Shown piece by piece: positions 16,650-25,738 of a stretch of 64,000 nucleotides of DNA. Within the stretch, counting starts at the first letter, position 1, and each line of letters begins with the position of its first letter. The notes under the pieces were generated by a model that worked only from the letters and a program-made list of their open reading frames with translations, did not search any database and had not been told where the DNA came from. The position numbers were made by a program, and so were the translations under genes. The stretch is from Hymenobacter terrenus (GTDB lineage: Bacteria; Bacteroidota; Bacteroidia; Cytophagales; Hymenobacteraceae): contig NZ_LATM01000001.1 of NCBI RefSeq assembly GCF_000972495.1, positions 83,241 through 147,240 of the forward strand, read 5' to 3'.

Positions 16650-18926
16650 CTACGGAATTACTTCCAGCCAGCCCCGGTATTTGCGGCCGTCAGTATAGGT
16701 CACATAGTAGTAGTACTGTCCACCGCTGCCCTGGCCCGGCCAGCGGAAACCTCGGTCTGATGATTCGTAGACTTGCTGCCCCCAGCGAGAGAAAATCTTG
16801 ATACCGGCGAATTGCGAATCGCAGAAGTTGGGGGGCAAATCGGGCAGCCTGAACTCGTCGTTTTGCCCATCCCGATTGGGCGTGATTACGTTATAAAGCT
16901 TGACAGCTAATGAATCGGGGCTTTTTACCCGCAGGCGCACCCGCTGCAGTTGCGGTAGTGGCTTGCAAGTAGCATCTATCAACTGGAACGTTACTACCAA
17001 GTCGCGGTGCAGGTTGGCCGCGGCGCAGCTCACGTCCCAACGGAACGTACCGCTGGCAACGCTGGTGCCGTTTTGGGCCTCGAAGCGCATGCCAGCATTC
17101 GCAAGGTCAAAGCCTTCCTTGCCATCGGCCAGGCTGCCGGTGGCTGTGAGTGTCAGGCCGTCGCGGTCCAGGTCGGCGCCGGTGAAGGTGGCGGTGTATT
17201 GTCGGTCTAGCGGTAGCTCTACCAGGGGTATTTCGTCGGGCTTGGTGGCTGATATCGGGGGCAGGGTGGAGGATAAAGTGGGCGGGCGGTTGGCGTAGCG
17301 CACCACAATGGGCACCACCGTGGTAGTGGCCTGGCGAGCATTGCAGGGCGAGGTGGCGGCGGCAAACTGAAAATTGAGAACTGAATCAGGCCCCACCGCC
17401 CGGCAATCGACGCGCCACGTGAAGCGGCCCCGCTGCTGGTTACCAACCGTTCCCTGCGAAAAAGTAGCCCCCAGGTTAGCAGCGTTGAAGCCTTGGCCCG
17501 TCATTTCCAGTTGAATGGGGTCATCGTCCGGGTCGGTGCTGGTCACGTCAAACGTCACCAAGTCGCCGATGCGCACGGGTAGCGGGCGGGTTGGGCTCGC
17601 GGTGGTAACAATAGTTGGCGGCGAATTAGGCGGCGGCACAGAAGTGAATGCAACTCGCACGGTATCGCGCTTGGGCAAGCTGCACCCGTCATCGCCCACT
17701 ATCACATCAAGCAGAAACACCCGCCCGTTGGTGTCGATGCATTCGGGGAAGCACAGTGTCGCTGTGAGGGTGTCGGGGGCGCCGGGGCTGCGTACGGCGC
17801 CCGTGGTAGCCGTGGTAAAGTTGGGCAATAAGCCCGAGAAATTGACTGGATTCAGTGATAAAGTCAGCCGGGAGTTGGGGTCGGCGTCAGTGAAACGCAG
17901 CCGCACGCAGCGGTTGCCGCCCGGCACTATGTTCAACACGTCGCGGCCCGGCTGGTAGGGCGCGGGGTCCGTGGGCGAAGGCAACACCACCAGGTTGGGC
18001 CGGGTATTGATCGGGCAATTCAACACCATGAGCTGGAAGTCCCGGCGCGCTTCGCCGATCTTCTCGCCCTTCCGATATTCTGAACAGCGGACTCCAAACA
18101 CGAACAAGCCCTGGTCGCTGGGCTGCACCGTGAGGCGCCCGGTCGCCCGGTTTATTCGCAGAGTAGAGGTGCCCGGAATCTGGTTGAGCGTACTCAAGCC
18201 CGGATTCCACGTGATGGGCGCATAGGGTGCGGGGGCTGCCACCGGAGGTTTCGGTATATTGGCATCTGAATTCCCGTTGAGCGGCGTCACTAGGTCGTAC
18301 ACTAGGGAGTCACCATCGGCATCTACCCCGCCGAAGTCGTAGTAAAACAGCTCGTTGCGGCAGGCGTAGTCAGCCAGCGGCGGAAAAATGCGGGGCGTCG
18401 AATTGTAAAAAGGCTGCCCGCGCCGAACCACGGCCGGAAACTCCAAATAGAACGTTTGGGCCGCGTTGCCGGGGCTCACAATGTTACTGATGGTATTGTT
18501 GCGGCAGCAGCGCTCCACGGCCACGTAATACCCTTGCGCACTGTTATACGTGCCGGCGGAGAGGTTAATGAGCTTGCTATACACCAGCTTGCGCGTGCTG
18601 AGCGTGGGCTTGGTACAGGCCGGGTTGGTGTAGTTGACGAAGAAGTTGTTGGCCAGCGGTAGCACCACGTTCATCATGCGGTTGTTGGTGCTTTTCTCAA
18701 AAATACTGGCCGTAAGGTCCGCATCCAGAGCACTCGGGCTACCATTCACCGCATCGAAATACAGGTTGACCAGTAGGGTGTAAGAGTCACCGCTATTATG
18801 TACCAACTCCATTTCGCCGCCTACGATGTGCGTGGCCCGTGCCGGGCCGGCCAAAAACAGCCAGCCGGCCAAAAACAGCAGAAAAGCTGACCGAACCGAG
18901 CCCAGCGAACGAAGGCAGAAAAACAT
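16650..18926 (-). CDS. T9SS type B cargo, gliding-motility-associated C-terminal domain
   Basis: The 758-residue exported protein has a signal peptide ending near GPARATH. The body is a run of Ig/cadherin-like beta domains with repeated Ala-Asp/Asn patterns (TFTGADLDRDGLTLTATG, FDVTSTDPDDDPIQLEM). The last 90 residues are a CHU_C/type B sorting domain: NVITPNRDGQNDEFRLPDL, IKIFSRWGQQVYES, and a YYYVTYTDGRKYRGWLEVIP end. It is expected to leave the cell by the Por system and sit on the surface, probably in adhesion. A TATATTTC box on this strand lies near 18965-18972. Confidence 0.92.
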   Translation of the reverse strand: MFFCLRSLGSVRSAFLLFLAGWLFLAGPARATHIVGGEMELVHNSGDSYTLLVNLYFDAVNGSPSALDADLTASIFEKSTNNRMMNVVLPLANNFFVNYTNPACTKPTLSTRKLVYSKLINLSAGTYNSAQGYYVAVERCCRNNTISNIVSPGNAAQTFYLEFPAVVRRGQPFYNSTPRIFPPLADYACRNELFYYDFGGVDADGDSLVYDLVTPLNGNSDANIPKPPVAAPAPYAPITWNPGLSTLNQIPGTSTLRINRATGRLTVQPSDQGLFVFGVRCSEYRKGEKIGEARRDFQLMVLNCPINTRPNLVVLPSPTDPAPYQPGRDVLNIVPGGNRCVRLRFTDADPNSRLTLSLNPVNFSGLLPNFTTATTGAVRSPGAPDTLTATLCFPECIDTNGRVFLLDVIVGDDGCSLPKRDTVRVAFTSVPPPNSPPTIVTTASPTRPLPVRIGDLVTFDVTSTDPDDDPIQLEMTGQGFNAANLGATFSQGTVGNQQRGRFTWRVDCRAVGPDSVLNFQFAAATSPCNARQATTTVVPIVVRYANRPPTLSSTLPPISATKPDEIPLVELPLDRQYTATFTGADLDRDGLTLTATGSLADGKEGFDLANAGMRFEAQNGTSVASGTFRWDVSCAAANLHRDLVVTFQLIDATCKPLPQLQRVRLRVKSPDSLAVKLYNVITPNRDGQNDEFRLPDLPPNFCDSQFAGIKIFSRWGQQVYESSDRGFRWPGQGSGGQYYYYVTYTDGRKYRGWLEVIP

Positions 18927-19063
18927 GGAGTAGAAGAATAAGGGTACTAAATCTGGATTATGCCGAAATATACGGCTGCAAAATTCAACATCTGGCCGGG
19001 GCAGTGCGTTTGCAAGCTACGCGGACGTTATTGGTTGTCATCCCACTTTCTGGCACCTCGCCG

Positions 19064-19071
19064 TACCTTCG
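19064..19071 (+). promoter_or_regulatory. -7 box of the M1 aminopeptidase gene
   Basis: TACCTTCG, the variant also seen before lepA, kup and icmF, ends 61 bp before the ATG at 19133. It lies inside a longer reading frame from 18839 and supports the later start. Confidence 0.5.
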
Positions 19072-19132
19072 AGGCCTAAACTCTGGCTTCGACGGGGTTC
19101 TGAATCAAATTGTTGTAACCTACTTTTTCCAT

Positions 19133-21220
19133 ATGCGCCTTCTGCTTTACGTTCTCACAGTCAGTAGCCTGTTTGTTGCTCCCGATTATTTGAAAGCCCA
19201 ACCACTGGTGCCCGGCGGCACGGCGCGGGCCCTTACCCTTAGTGCGGCGGCACTCGACGGCGGCCGGCAGTGCGCGGCAGGCCACGTGCAATCGGCTCAG
19301 CGCGTGGCCACTTCCTCAGTAAGGCACCGTGAGAAGATGGAGCGGTACGACGTAAAGTATTACAAGCTGGATTTGGCTCTGGAAAACAATTCGCTGAACG
19401 TGGCCGGTTCTGCGTGGATGCGCATTCGGGTAGGCAACCAAGCCCTCGATTCGCTGGCCTTTGAACTGTATCAGGCCCCGATAGGGTCGGCCGCTGGTAC
19501 GGCCACGCTGCTCATCGACTCGGTGGTGGTGAATGGCCGCCGTTCACCGGGAGTTCGCCGCGCCGGGCCCGATGCCACGGCCGCCCTGGCCCAGCCCGCC
19601 GCCGCTGGCTCACTCACCGATGTCCGTATTTATTACCACGGCACTGCCCCAAGCGGCAATTCAGCTGCCATCGGTAATGCCTTGAGCACCCGTAGCACCG
19701 TACACTTGGATACCTACACCGGGGCACCCGAATTTGCATATAATGTTACTTGGTCACTCTCCGAGCCGTATTCGGCCCACGAGTGGTTTCCCTGCAAGCA
19801 GGTCCTCACAGATAAGGCTGACTCTTCGGATGTGTGGGTGACGACCACTGCGCCTAATAAAGTAGGTTCTAACGGTAAGCTGGTACGTACCGTGCCCCTG
19901 CCCGGCAACAAGGTGCGCTACGAATGGAAGTCACGCCATCCCATTGCTTACTACCTGATTTCAGTGTCGGTAGCGCCCTACGTTGAGTATGTCAACTACG
20001 CCAACCCGGCAGGCGGCCCGCAAATTCCCATTGTGAACTACGTTTACAACCAGGATTACCTCAACTATTGGCAGAGCCAGATTGACCTGACACCCGGCTT
20101 CATTGAGAACTTTTCGGCCTTGGTAGGGCTGTATCCCTTTGCCAATGAGAAGTATGGCCACACCATGGTGCCCATTTACGGCGGCATGGAGCATCAAACC
20201 ATGACCACGCAGGACGGTTTTGGCTTCACCCTCACGGCCCACGAGCTATTTCACCAGTGGTTTGGTAATAATGTGACCTGTGCCAGCTGGGAAGACATCT
20301 GGTTGAATGAGGGCTTTGCCTCCTACGGCGAGTACCTTTCATTAGAAGCCTTCAGTACCCCGGCCAACGTGCGCGGTTGGATGAACAACGCCCACCAAGC
20401 TGCCCAGAGCAGCTCAAGCAGCGTCTACGTGGCCGATACTACCAATGTCAACCGCATTTTTAGTTATGCTTTGAGCTATAAAAAGGGGGCGGCCGTCGTT
20501 CATATGCTGCGCTACCTGTTGAACGACGACACCAAGTTTTTCCGCGCGCTGCGCACCTTCCAAACACAGTTTCGCGGGTCCACGGCTCGCACCGCCGACT
20601 TGCAGCGCGTCTTTGAAGCGGAGGCCGGTCGGCCGTTGGGGTATTTCTTTCAGCAGTGGTTCACGGGGCGCGGCTATCCCACATTCAACGGGCGCTGGAA
20701 CCAGACTGGCACCAGCTTCGTGCTGCGCGTCAACGAAACGGCATCAGCACCGACGTTTACCCCGTTTTTTGACACCGAGGTGGATTACCGTCTGACCTTC
20801 ACGAACGGCACTACTCAAACCGTGCGCCTGCGGCAGGGGCAACCTACCGAAACCTTCCAACTCACGGTGAACGGTACCGTGGCCAGCGTAGCCGTCGACC
20901 CCGACCAATGGATTCTGGACCTGCCCACCACCGCCCCCGTTCGCGACAACACCCTGCTTGGTGCGCGCTCCTCGGCCAGTGTAGCCTCCCTCACCTTATA
21001 TCCCAATCCCTGCCGCGACCAGCTGCAGTTGGTCGCTCTCCCCAACGCCCGCGTCACGGCCGAAGCGCTGGACGCGACTGGCCGTGTGGTACTGCGCCAA
21101 GCTGTGCAAGCAGCCCGACCCCAACTCGATACCCGTGTACTCGCCTCCGGCATCTATCACTTGCGCTTGCTCGGTACCGGTGGCGAACTGGTGGGGCAGG
21201 GGCGGTTTGTTCGGGAGTAA
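19133..21220 (+). CDS. M1 family aminopeptidase with T9SS type A sorting domain
   Basis: The 695-residue protein begins with a signal peptide (MRLLLYVLTVSSLFVAPDYLKAQ). The gluzincin core is HELFHQWFGNN (about residues 370-380) with the third zinc ligand in NEGFASYGE (about 393); GGMEHQTM is the substrate-side GxMEN-like loop. The C-terminus is a type A sorting domain: LTLYPNPCRDQL, DATGRVVL, and LASGIYHLRLLG. It should be secreted or surface-bound and trim N-terminal residues from peptides. It is divergent from the other T9SS cargo gene. Confidence 0.93.
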   Translation: MRLLLYVLTVSSLFVAPDYLKAQPLVPGGTARALTLSAAALDGGRQCAAGHVQSAQRVATSSVRHREKMERYDVKYYKLDLALENNSLNVAGSAWMRIRVGNQALDSLAFELYQAPIGSAAGTATLLIDSVVVNGRRSPGVRRAGPDATAALAQPAAAGSLTDVRIYYHGTAPSGNSAAIGNALSTRSTVHLDTYTGAPEFAYNVTWSLSEPYSAHEWFPCKQVLTDKADSSDVWVTTTAPNKVGSNGKLVRTVPLPGNKVRYEWKSRHPIAYYLISVSVAPYVEYVNYANPAGGPQIPIVNYVYNQDYLNYWQSQIDLTPGFIENFSALVGLYPFANEKYGHTMVPIYGGMEHQTMTTQDGFGFTLTAHELFHQWFGNNVTCASWEDIWLNEGFASYGEYLSLEAFSTPANVRGWMNNAHQAAQSSSSSVYVADTTNVNRIFSYALSYKKGAAVVHMLRYLLNDDTKFFRALRTFQTQFRGSTARTADLQRVFEAEAGRPLGYFFQQWFTGRGYPTFNGRWNQTGTSFVLRVNETASAPTFTPFFDTEVDYRLTFTNGTTQTVRLRQGQPTETFQLTVNGTVASVAVDPDQWILDLPTTAPVRDNTLLGARSSASVASLTLYPNPCRDQLQLVALPNARVTAEALDATGRVVLRQAVQAARPQLDTRVLASGIYHLRLLGTGGELVGQGRFVRE

Positions 21221-21235
21221 TTTTAGCTTGTTTTT

Positions 21236-21281
21236 AAACCCAACAGGGCCGCGACTTTTTAGTCGTGGCCCTGTTGGGTTT
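21236..21281. terminator. 21-bp hairpin terminator
   Basis: 21236-21256 pairs with 21261-21281 with one G-U pair and a TTTT loop, 15 bp after the M1 aminopeptidase stop. Confidence 0.85.
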
Positions 21282-21404
21282 AAAGGCTATTTGAATTGAA
21301 CAACATATCACTCTCTTGCGGATAACGCATATTCTACTCGCCTCAATCGAGTAGGAATAGTAGTGGCTCGCCTAGTGAGGCCGACCACCTTATAAGCTTA
21401 ATGT

Positions 21405-22169
21405 ATGATTGACCACTTAAAGCGAAGGAATTACAAGCTCTTCATAGACGAAGGCTTTGCTATCTACGTCGGTCCGAGTGAGAACCAAAGCTTCATTTCC
21501 CACCAAGCCGTAGCCGTGATTTTGGCCGAGGAAAAGTCTTTCGCCATTACTCTTCGGGGAAGCATGCCGGAGGAGGCTGATGCGGTGCTGCTGCCGGGGC
21601 TGCTGCCGCACCGGTTTCTGGGGCAAGGTCATCGGCATTTTTTTCTCTTCTTTGACCCTGATTCCGAAGCCAGTCATCGGCTGCTGCAAACGCATTATCG
21701 CGCCAGCAATTCTATTCAGCGGCTTATAAAGGCTGAATTCCTCCAGCTCTCAGCGCTACTTACGCAATGGGTCGACGACGCGAGTGCCCGCTCCGAAACA
21801 CTGCAACAATTGGTTCAGCTGGTGCGGGCCCAGTTTTTTTCTACGGTTACTCTATCTATAGATCCCCGCGTTGCCGCCGTTATTGGTTACATTAAGGGAG
21901 AGGTAGAAGCCGAGTTGTCGATGAGGGTGCTCACGCAGCGGGCAGATTTATCTGAGAGCCGGCTGGCACACTTATTTAAAGCGCAAATGGGTATGCCTAT
22001 TCGAAAGTATATTATTTGGGTGCGAATAAAGCGTGCTTTGCAAGCCGTGTCGAACGGCCGCAGCCTGACCGAGGCCGCCTACGAAGGTGGCTTCGCCGAT
22101 GGAGCCCACTTCAGCCACACCTTTTCAGCCATGTTTGGAGCGGCACCCTCGGTGGTGCTGCACAAATAG
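21405..22169 (+). CDS. AraC family transcriptional regulator
   Basis: A 254-residue regulator with a cupin-like N-terminal sensor region (residues 1-110) and a C-terminal double helix-turn-helix (about 160-252): SMRVLTQRADLSESRLAHLF, then GRSLTEAAYEGGFADGAHFS and HTFSAMFGAAPS. The adjacent NmrA-like gene starts 68 bp downstream on the same strand and is the most likely target or operon partner. The inducer is unknown. Confidence 0.92.
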   Translation: MIDHLKRRNYKLFIDEGFAIYVGPSENQSFISHQAVAVILAEEKSFAITLRGSMPEEADAVLLPGLLPHRFLGQGHRHFFLFFDPDSEASHRLLQTHYRASNSIQRLIKAEFLQLSALLTQWVDDASARSETLQQLVQLVRAQFFSTVTLSIDPRVAAVIGYIKGEVEAELSMRVLTQRADLSESRLAHLFKAQMGMPIRKYIIWVRIKRALQAVSNGRSLTEAAYEGGFADGAHFSHTFSAMFGAAPSVVLHK

Positions 22170-22237
22170 CAGGTTTATACAAGCTAGCCGCTTTTGGGTG
22201 CGGGTACTTTGCCCTTCACTTCAACCAAGAAAGGCAA

Positions 22238-23103
22238 ATGGCAAGTAAAACAGTATTAATAATAGGCGGAACCGGCGTTCTGGGGCGGCCAGTGGTCCGT
22301 GGTTTATCCAGCGCGGGTTTCAGGTTAGACTATTAGTTCGTAGCCTCAAAACGGCGGAAGCATGGTTTCCGCGGGGTGTTGATTTCGTGACGGGAAGCTT
22401 AGCCGTACTGGATTCACTGCGTAAAGCCGCCGAGGGAATTGACCTGGTTTATATTAACTTACCCGCCACCCATAGCCCCACGGCGCCGTTTGTTGCCGAG
22501 CGCGATGGGATGCACCAGCTTTTGCGAGCAGTACCGCGCCATGTGCCCATCCTGAAGCTGAGCGAAATCGGCGCCAGCCACAACCCTGATTTTGTGGACA
22601 TCACTCTCAAGTACGAATCGGAAAATCTGCTTGCGGAGGCTGGTAACCCCTTCGTTATTTTCCGGCCTACGTGGTTTATGGAGTCTTTTCCTTACATCCT
22701 GACCAAGTTCGGCGCAATCACCTACTTTGGCCAGCACGCGCACCCCGTATACTGGCTCGCGGGTCAGGACTACGCCCGGATGGTCGTAACGGCGGCCGAA
22801 AAGCTGAGTCAAGTGCAGAACCGGGTTTTCACGATGCAAGGCCCGGAACAGCTCACGTTCCGCGAAGCCGCCCAATGCTATATTCAGGCGTACGACCCTA
22901 CGCTCAAACTCCTGCGTCTACCGCTGTGGCTGGCTGCGGTGCCCGCCCGGTTTAGTGGAGAATGGCTGTTTAACCACCAGGTGATGAGCTATTACGATAA
23001 AAGGCAGGAGGTTTTCGAAAGTCAAGCTGCCTGGGACCTGCTTGGGGCGCCCAAAATAACGGTTGAGGAATTTGTCAAGTCCTTGCTACTAATTCCTTTG
23101 TAA
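22238..23103 (+). pseudogene. NmrA-like NAD(P)-binding protein, frameshifted
   Basis: The gene starts ATG 22238 with a clear Rossmann motif (TVLIIGGTGVLGRPVVRGL), then shifts frame. The continuation, in frame +1, reads from about 22319 as FQVRLLVRSLKTAEAWFPRG and on through FVTGSLAVLDSL to the stop at 23103. The switch occurs in the run GGGTTTCAG near 22315-22321, where one missing T would restore a single frame of about 288 codons. Everything else looks intact, so this is either a recent pseudogene or a one-base sequencing error. The product would be an atypical short-chain dehydrogenase, perhaps a redox sensor or quinone/oxidoreductase. Confidence 0.85.
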
Positions 23104-23150
23104 CGAAACGAACTACGCAGCAGCATATTTTCTTAAAACAAGAAGCTATG

Positions 23151-23786
23151 CTAAAATTTAGAGTGGTACTCTGCTATTAGTGCTTGCGTGGTGGCGTTGG
23201 GCGGTGGGGCATCGAGCAGGCGCTTGAGCAGTTCGTCAAACGACGCAGCCGGCGTGAAGCACGGCTCCAGCATGGGGTTGCTAGCAATGCGGATGAACAT
23301 GGGATGTCCATTCACGGTCACAAAATCCACGGTGATGAGGCCAAAGCGCTGGTTGCAGTTGCCTGTTTCCGGGCAGTCGGTAGGGTTCGGCTTAAAAAGC
23401 TGCTTGATAGTAACCTCCGTATGGTGGGCTTGGCGATTGACGCGCTGGTCGGCGCAGGCGCGGTGGTAGCCTAGTTGCAGCACCCGCTCGCCCAAATGCT
23501 CATAAAAGTGCCGGAAGTTGCCCGGCCCGATGGTGGGGTCGAAAAAGAGCAGTGTCCCTTGGCGACCGTTTTCCTGCAACAATTGCACCTGCAAGCCACG
23601 CACACCCGCCGCGCCACCCTTGTGCAGGTGATAGGCTTTGAAGTAAGGCTCAAGCCAGTTCAAGAACACACGCTGCTCAACCCAGCGGGCATGCCGCTGC
23701 ACCTGGGCCGCTGATAGTGCCACGGCGTGCCATTCAGCAGGAGGGGCTGCTTTGGCGCGAAACAGGTTCTGGATGAAATGGAACAA
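23151..23786 (-). CDS. Conserved hypothetical protein, 211 aa
   Basis: A soluble protein without signal peptide. It starts at TTG 23786 (FHFIQNLFRAK follows); no better start was found upstream. Visible features are PTIGPGNFRHFYEHLGERVLQLGYH near residue 85, a CPETGNCNQRFG segment near 138 and a C-terminal FDELLKRLLD helix. I do not recognise the family. It lies convergent with the NmrA-like gene. Confidence 0.65.
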   Translation of the reverse strand: MFHFIQNLFRAKAAPPAEWHAVALSAAQVQRHARWVEQRVFLNWLEPYFKAYHLHKGGAAGVRGLQVQLLQENGRQGTLLFFDPTIGPGNFRHFYEHLGERVLQLGYHRACADQRVNRQAHHTEVTIKQLFKPNPTDCPETGNCNQRFGLITVDFVTVNGHPMFIRIASNPMLEPCFTPAASFDELLKRLLDAPPPNATTQALIAEYHSKF

Positions 23787-23905
23787 GACTTGGAAAGTTA
23801 GTTGAGTCGAAACACAGGGCTAGATAAATAGTTTCTGAGCAAAGAGCAGGTTAGGGCACTTAGGGTACCTTTTTTTGCTGTGTTTACTGATATCATACCA
23901 AATAA

Positions 23906-23939
23906 CAAAGGCCGGCTCCCGTAGGGAAGTCGGCCTTTG
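23906..23939. terminator. Hairpin terminator of the DUF2147 gene
   Basis: CAAAGGCCG (23906-23914) pairs with CGGCCTTTG (23931-23939), with an imperfect inner stem. It lies 33 bp beyond the stop of the minus-strand DUF2147 gene. Confidence 0.65.
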
Positions 23940-23971
23940 CAAGATTTCAGAGGTAGCCGCAAGGGCTATTA

Positions 23972-24412
23972 CTATTTTACCCGGGTCCAGGTTTGCGACT
24001 TACCGATGAGCGAGAAGCCAATATATCCTTTCACCTCCATGGTATTGGCGTTTTCCATTTTCATGTAGCAGGAGTACGTTTTGCCGGTTTCGGGGTCGTA
24101 AATTTTGCCGTCGTCCCACTTATTATCGTCATCATACTTAAATCCTTCCATGAATACCATGCCCAGGCGCGGGCGGCTGCGGAGCTTGGCATCAGGATTT
24201 TGAGAGTCAGTTTTGGGTTTGCCGGTAGCGGGGTCGTTGGGCACCGTCAGGGTCACAATTTTACCACAGAGTTTGTCACCGCACTTATATATTTCAAAGG
24301 TGGCCTTTTTCTCCGCGTTCGTCCATATTCCGAGCGGCGATAGAGTTTGGGCGGAAGCCACGCCGGCAATGCCAAGTACGAGGGCAACGAGTAGGAGCAA
24401 GGTTTTCTGCAT
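23972..24412 (-). CDS. DUF2147 domain exported protein
   Basis: The 146-residue protein has a signal peptide ending GVASAQ and a single DUF2147 domain: LGIWTNAEKKATFEIYKCGDKLCGKIV at the start, then MGMVFMEGFKYDDDNKWDDGKIYDPETGKTYSC and a closing SLIGKSQTWTRV. The two cysteines in KCGDKLCGK are family typical. DUF2147 proteins are lipocalin/avidin-like beta barrels of unknown function in the periplasm. Confidence 0.93.
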   Translation of the reverse strand: MQKTLLLLVALVLGIAGVASAQTLSPLGIWTNAEKKATFEIYKCGDKLCGKIVTLTVPNDPATGKPKTDSQNPDAKLRSRPRLGMVFMEGFKYDDDNKWDDGKIYDPETGKTYSCYMKMENANTMEVKGYIGFSLIGKSQTWTRVK

Positions 24413-24930
24413 TTTTCTCTGAGTTTAAGAAATAGGTGGGTTTGATGGAAAAGGTAAGGGGAAATTTCCGGAGGGCCCGCCGGTTACATCTGGTCGTAGC
24501 TTAGGCAAGTTTACGGCCAAGTTCCATTTAAGGGATTGGCCCGGTTTCTTAGTGTTTGTTAAGATAAAAATAATAGGGCTGGGAATCAGTTGTAAAGCCA
24601 CATTGTAGGCCGTTTGGCCAGAAATTAAGACTCTCTGTTTTGAACCTAAGTCCCTGCTATTAACTTTACCGTCCAGTAGTGAGTGCTACGGCCCCCCTCA
24701 AGCAACCCTAAGGTGCTGGGCCGCGCGAGTGGGGTTATGTCGAACGTAAAGAAAGGAGGTACAAAATGTCTAGTAGTCCCAACCAAATCCTGCCATGCCT
24801 GTCGAATGTCGTACGCTTCACCGCAGTACGCGCCTAACAACAGCTTCGTGGGGTAGCTCCTAAGGCTTCCCACATTCGGCCAGGTCTTACTCTCAGAAGT
24901 GGACGCCGGAACTGTACCCCAGTTTCGCCG
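24413..24930. other. Intergenic, no gene seen
   Basis: This holds the promoter side of the DUF2147 gene. The short open frames in it (for example on the minus strand at 24646-24873) lack codon bias or motifs, so I see no supported gene. Confidence 0.5.
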
Positions 24931-25032
24931 CTTGGTAAGATTTGAAGGATTAGATGCCCGGTTTGCCCAGCTGCCCTTTAGTGGGACGGCAGAGGCAGGC
25001 CGGGCATCGCTTCGTTTAGGAAGCTTACCAAG
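24931..25032. repeat. Nested ~100-nt palindromic element
   Basis: CTTGGTAAG (24931-24939) and CTTACCAAG (25024-25032) are exact reverse complements. Inside them GATGCCCGG (24953-24961) pairs with CCGGGCATC (25000-25008), and CTGCC (24971) pairs with GGCAG near 24988. The result is one long interrupted stem-loop. It lies just beyond the stop of the NlpC/P60 gene and could be a terminator-like RNA structure or a miniature mobile repeat. Confidence 0.6.
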
Positions 25033-25068
25033 TGCAGGTAGTAAGTCATTGCTCTATTCAATTGGCTT

Positions 25069-25620
25069 TCACAGCACCCGCCGGACCTGTAGAAAGCGCC
25101 GCTCGTAGCCTGAGCCCTCTACCTGGCTCACCTTCACGCCCGACTCGCGCCGCGCCGAAGAAGCGTGCACGAAACGCAACGGTATTTCTCCCCAGCCTGA
25201 TATCACGATGCCGGCGTGGCCGGGTATGGTGCTGGTTGTATCAGTGCCCATGAATACAATGATGTCGCTGGGCTGGGCTTCAGAGCGTGCCACGGGCCGG
25301 CCCACCGTAATGAGCAATGCCGTGGAGTGCGGCATGGCCACCCCAAAATGCCCGAATGTATACAGGATGAACCCCGAACAGTCGAATCCGGTGAGGGGAG
25401 AGGTACCGGCATATGCGTAAGGCGTGCCCCGCTGCGCCAAGCCAAAAGCCACAATGCTGTCGGCGCGGGCAGCGGCGCCGGCGGCCTCGGGCAGTTCCGC
25501 AAGCGATGCCTGGGCTGAATTGGGAGCCTCTTTGGAAGAACTGGTTGGCTGGTTCATACGAGGTAGCACCAGGGCCATGGCCGCCAACAGCCCTACAAAA
25601 ACCAGCCATACGAAACGCAT
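25069..25620 (-). CDS. C40 (NlpC/P60) family peptidase
   Basis: A 183-residue exported cell-wall hydrolase with an N-terminal membrane/signal segment (FVWLVFVGLLAAMALVLP). The papain-like triad is C81 in FDCSGFI, H135 in PGHAGIVI and a third polar residue (H152). It should cleave the D-Glu to diamino acid bond in peptidoglycan stems. I start at the ATG at 25620, which places the signal segment first; a longer frame to 25665 is possible. It is divergent from the M61 gene with about 120 bp between. Confidence 0.88.
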   Translation of the reverse strand: MRFVWLVFVGLLAAMALVLPRMNQPTSSSKEAPNSAQASLAELPEAAGAAARADSIVAFGLAQRGTPYAYAGTSPLTGFDCSGFILYTFGHFGVAMPHSTALLITVGRPVARSEAQPSDIIVFMGTDTTSTIPGHAGIVISGWGEIPLRFVHASSARRESGVKVSQVEGSGYERRFLQVRRVL

Positions 25621-25738
25621 AGAGTAAAAATTATAATTGTTGGTGCCATTGATAAGCACCACCATAGTGCCTAACGGCGCGGCTATCCGCTAGGTTAGAG
25701 GCAGCGTTTGAAGCTTATTTTGTGCCTTGATACAATTT

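Noticed and set aside
24646..24873. Minus-strand 75-codon frame
   Set aside because: No codon bias, motif, promoter or conserved neighbour; treated as chance.
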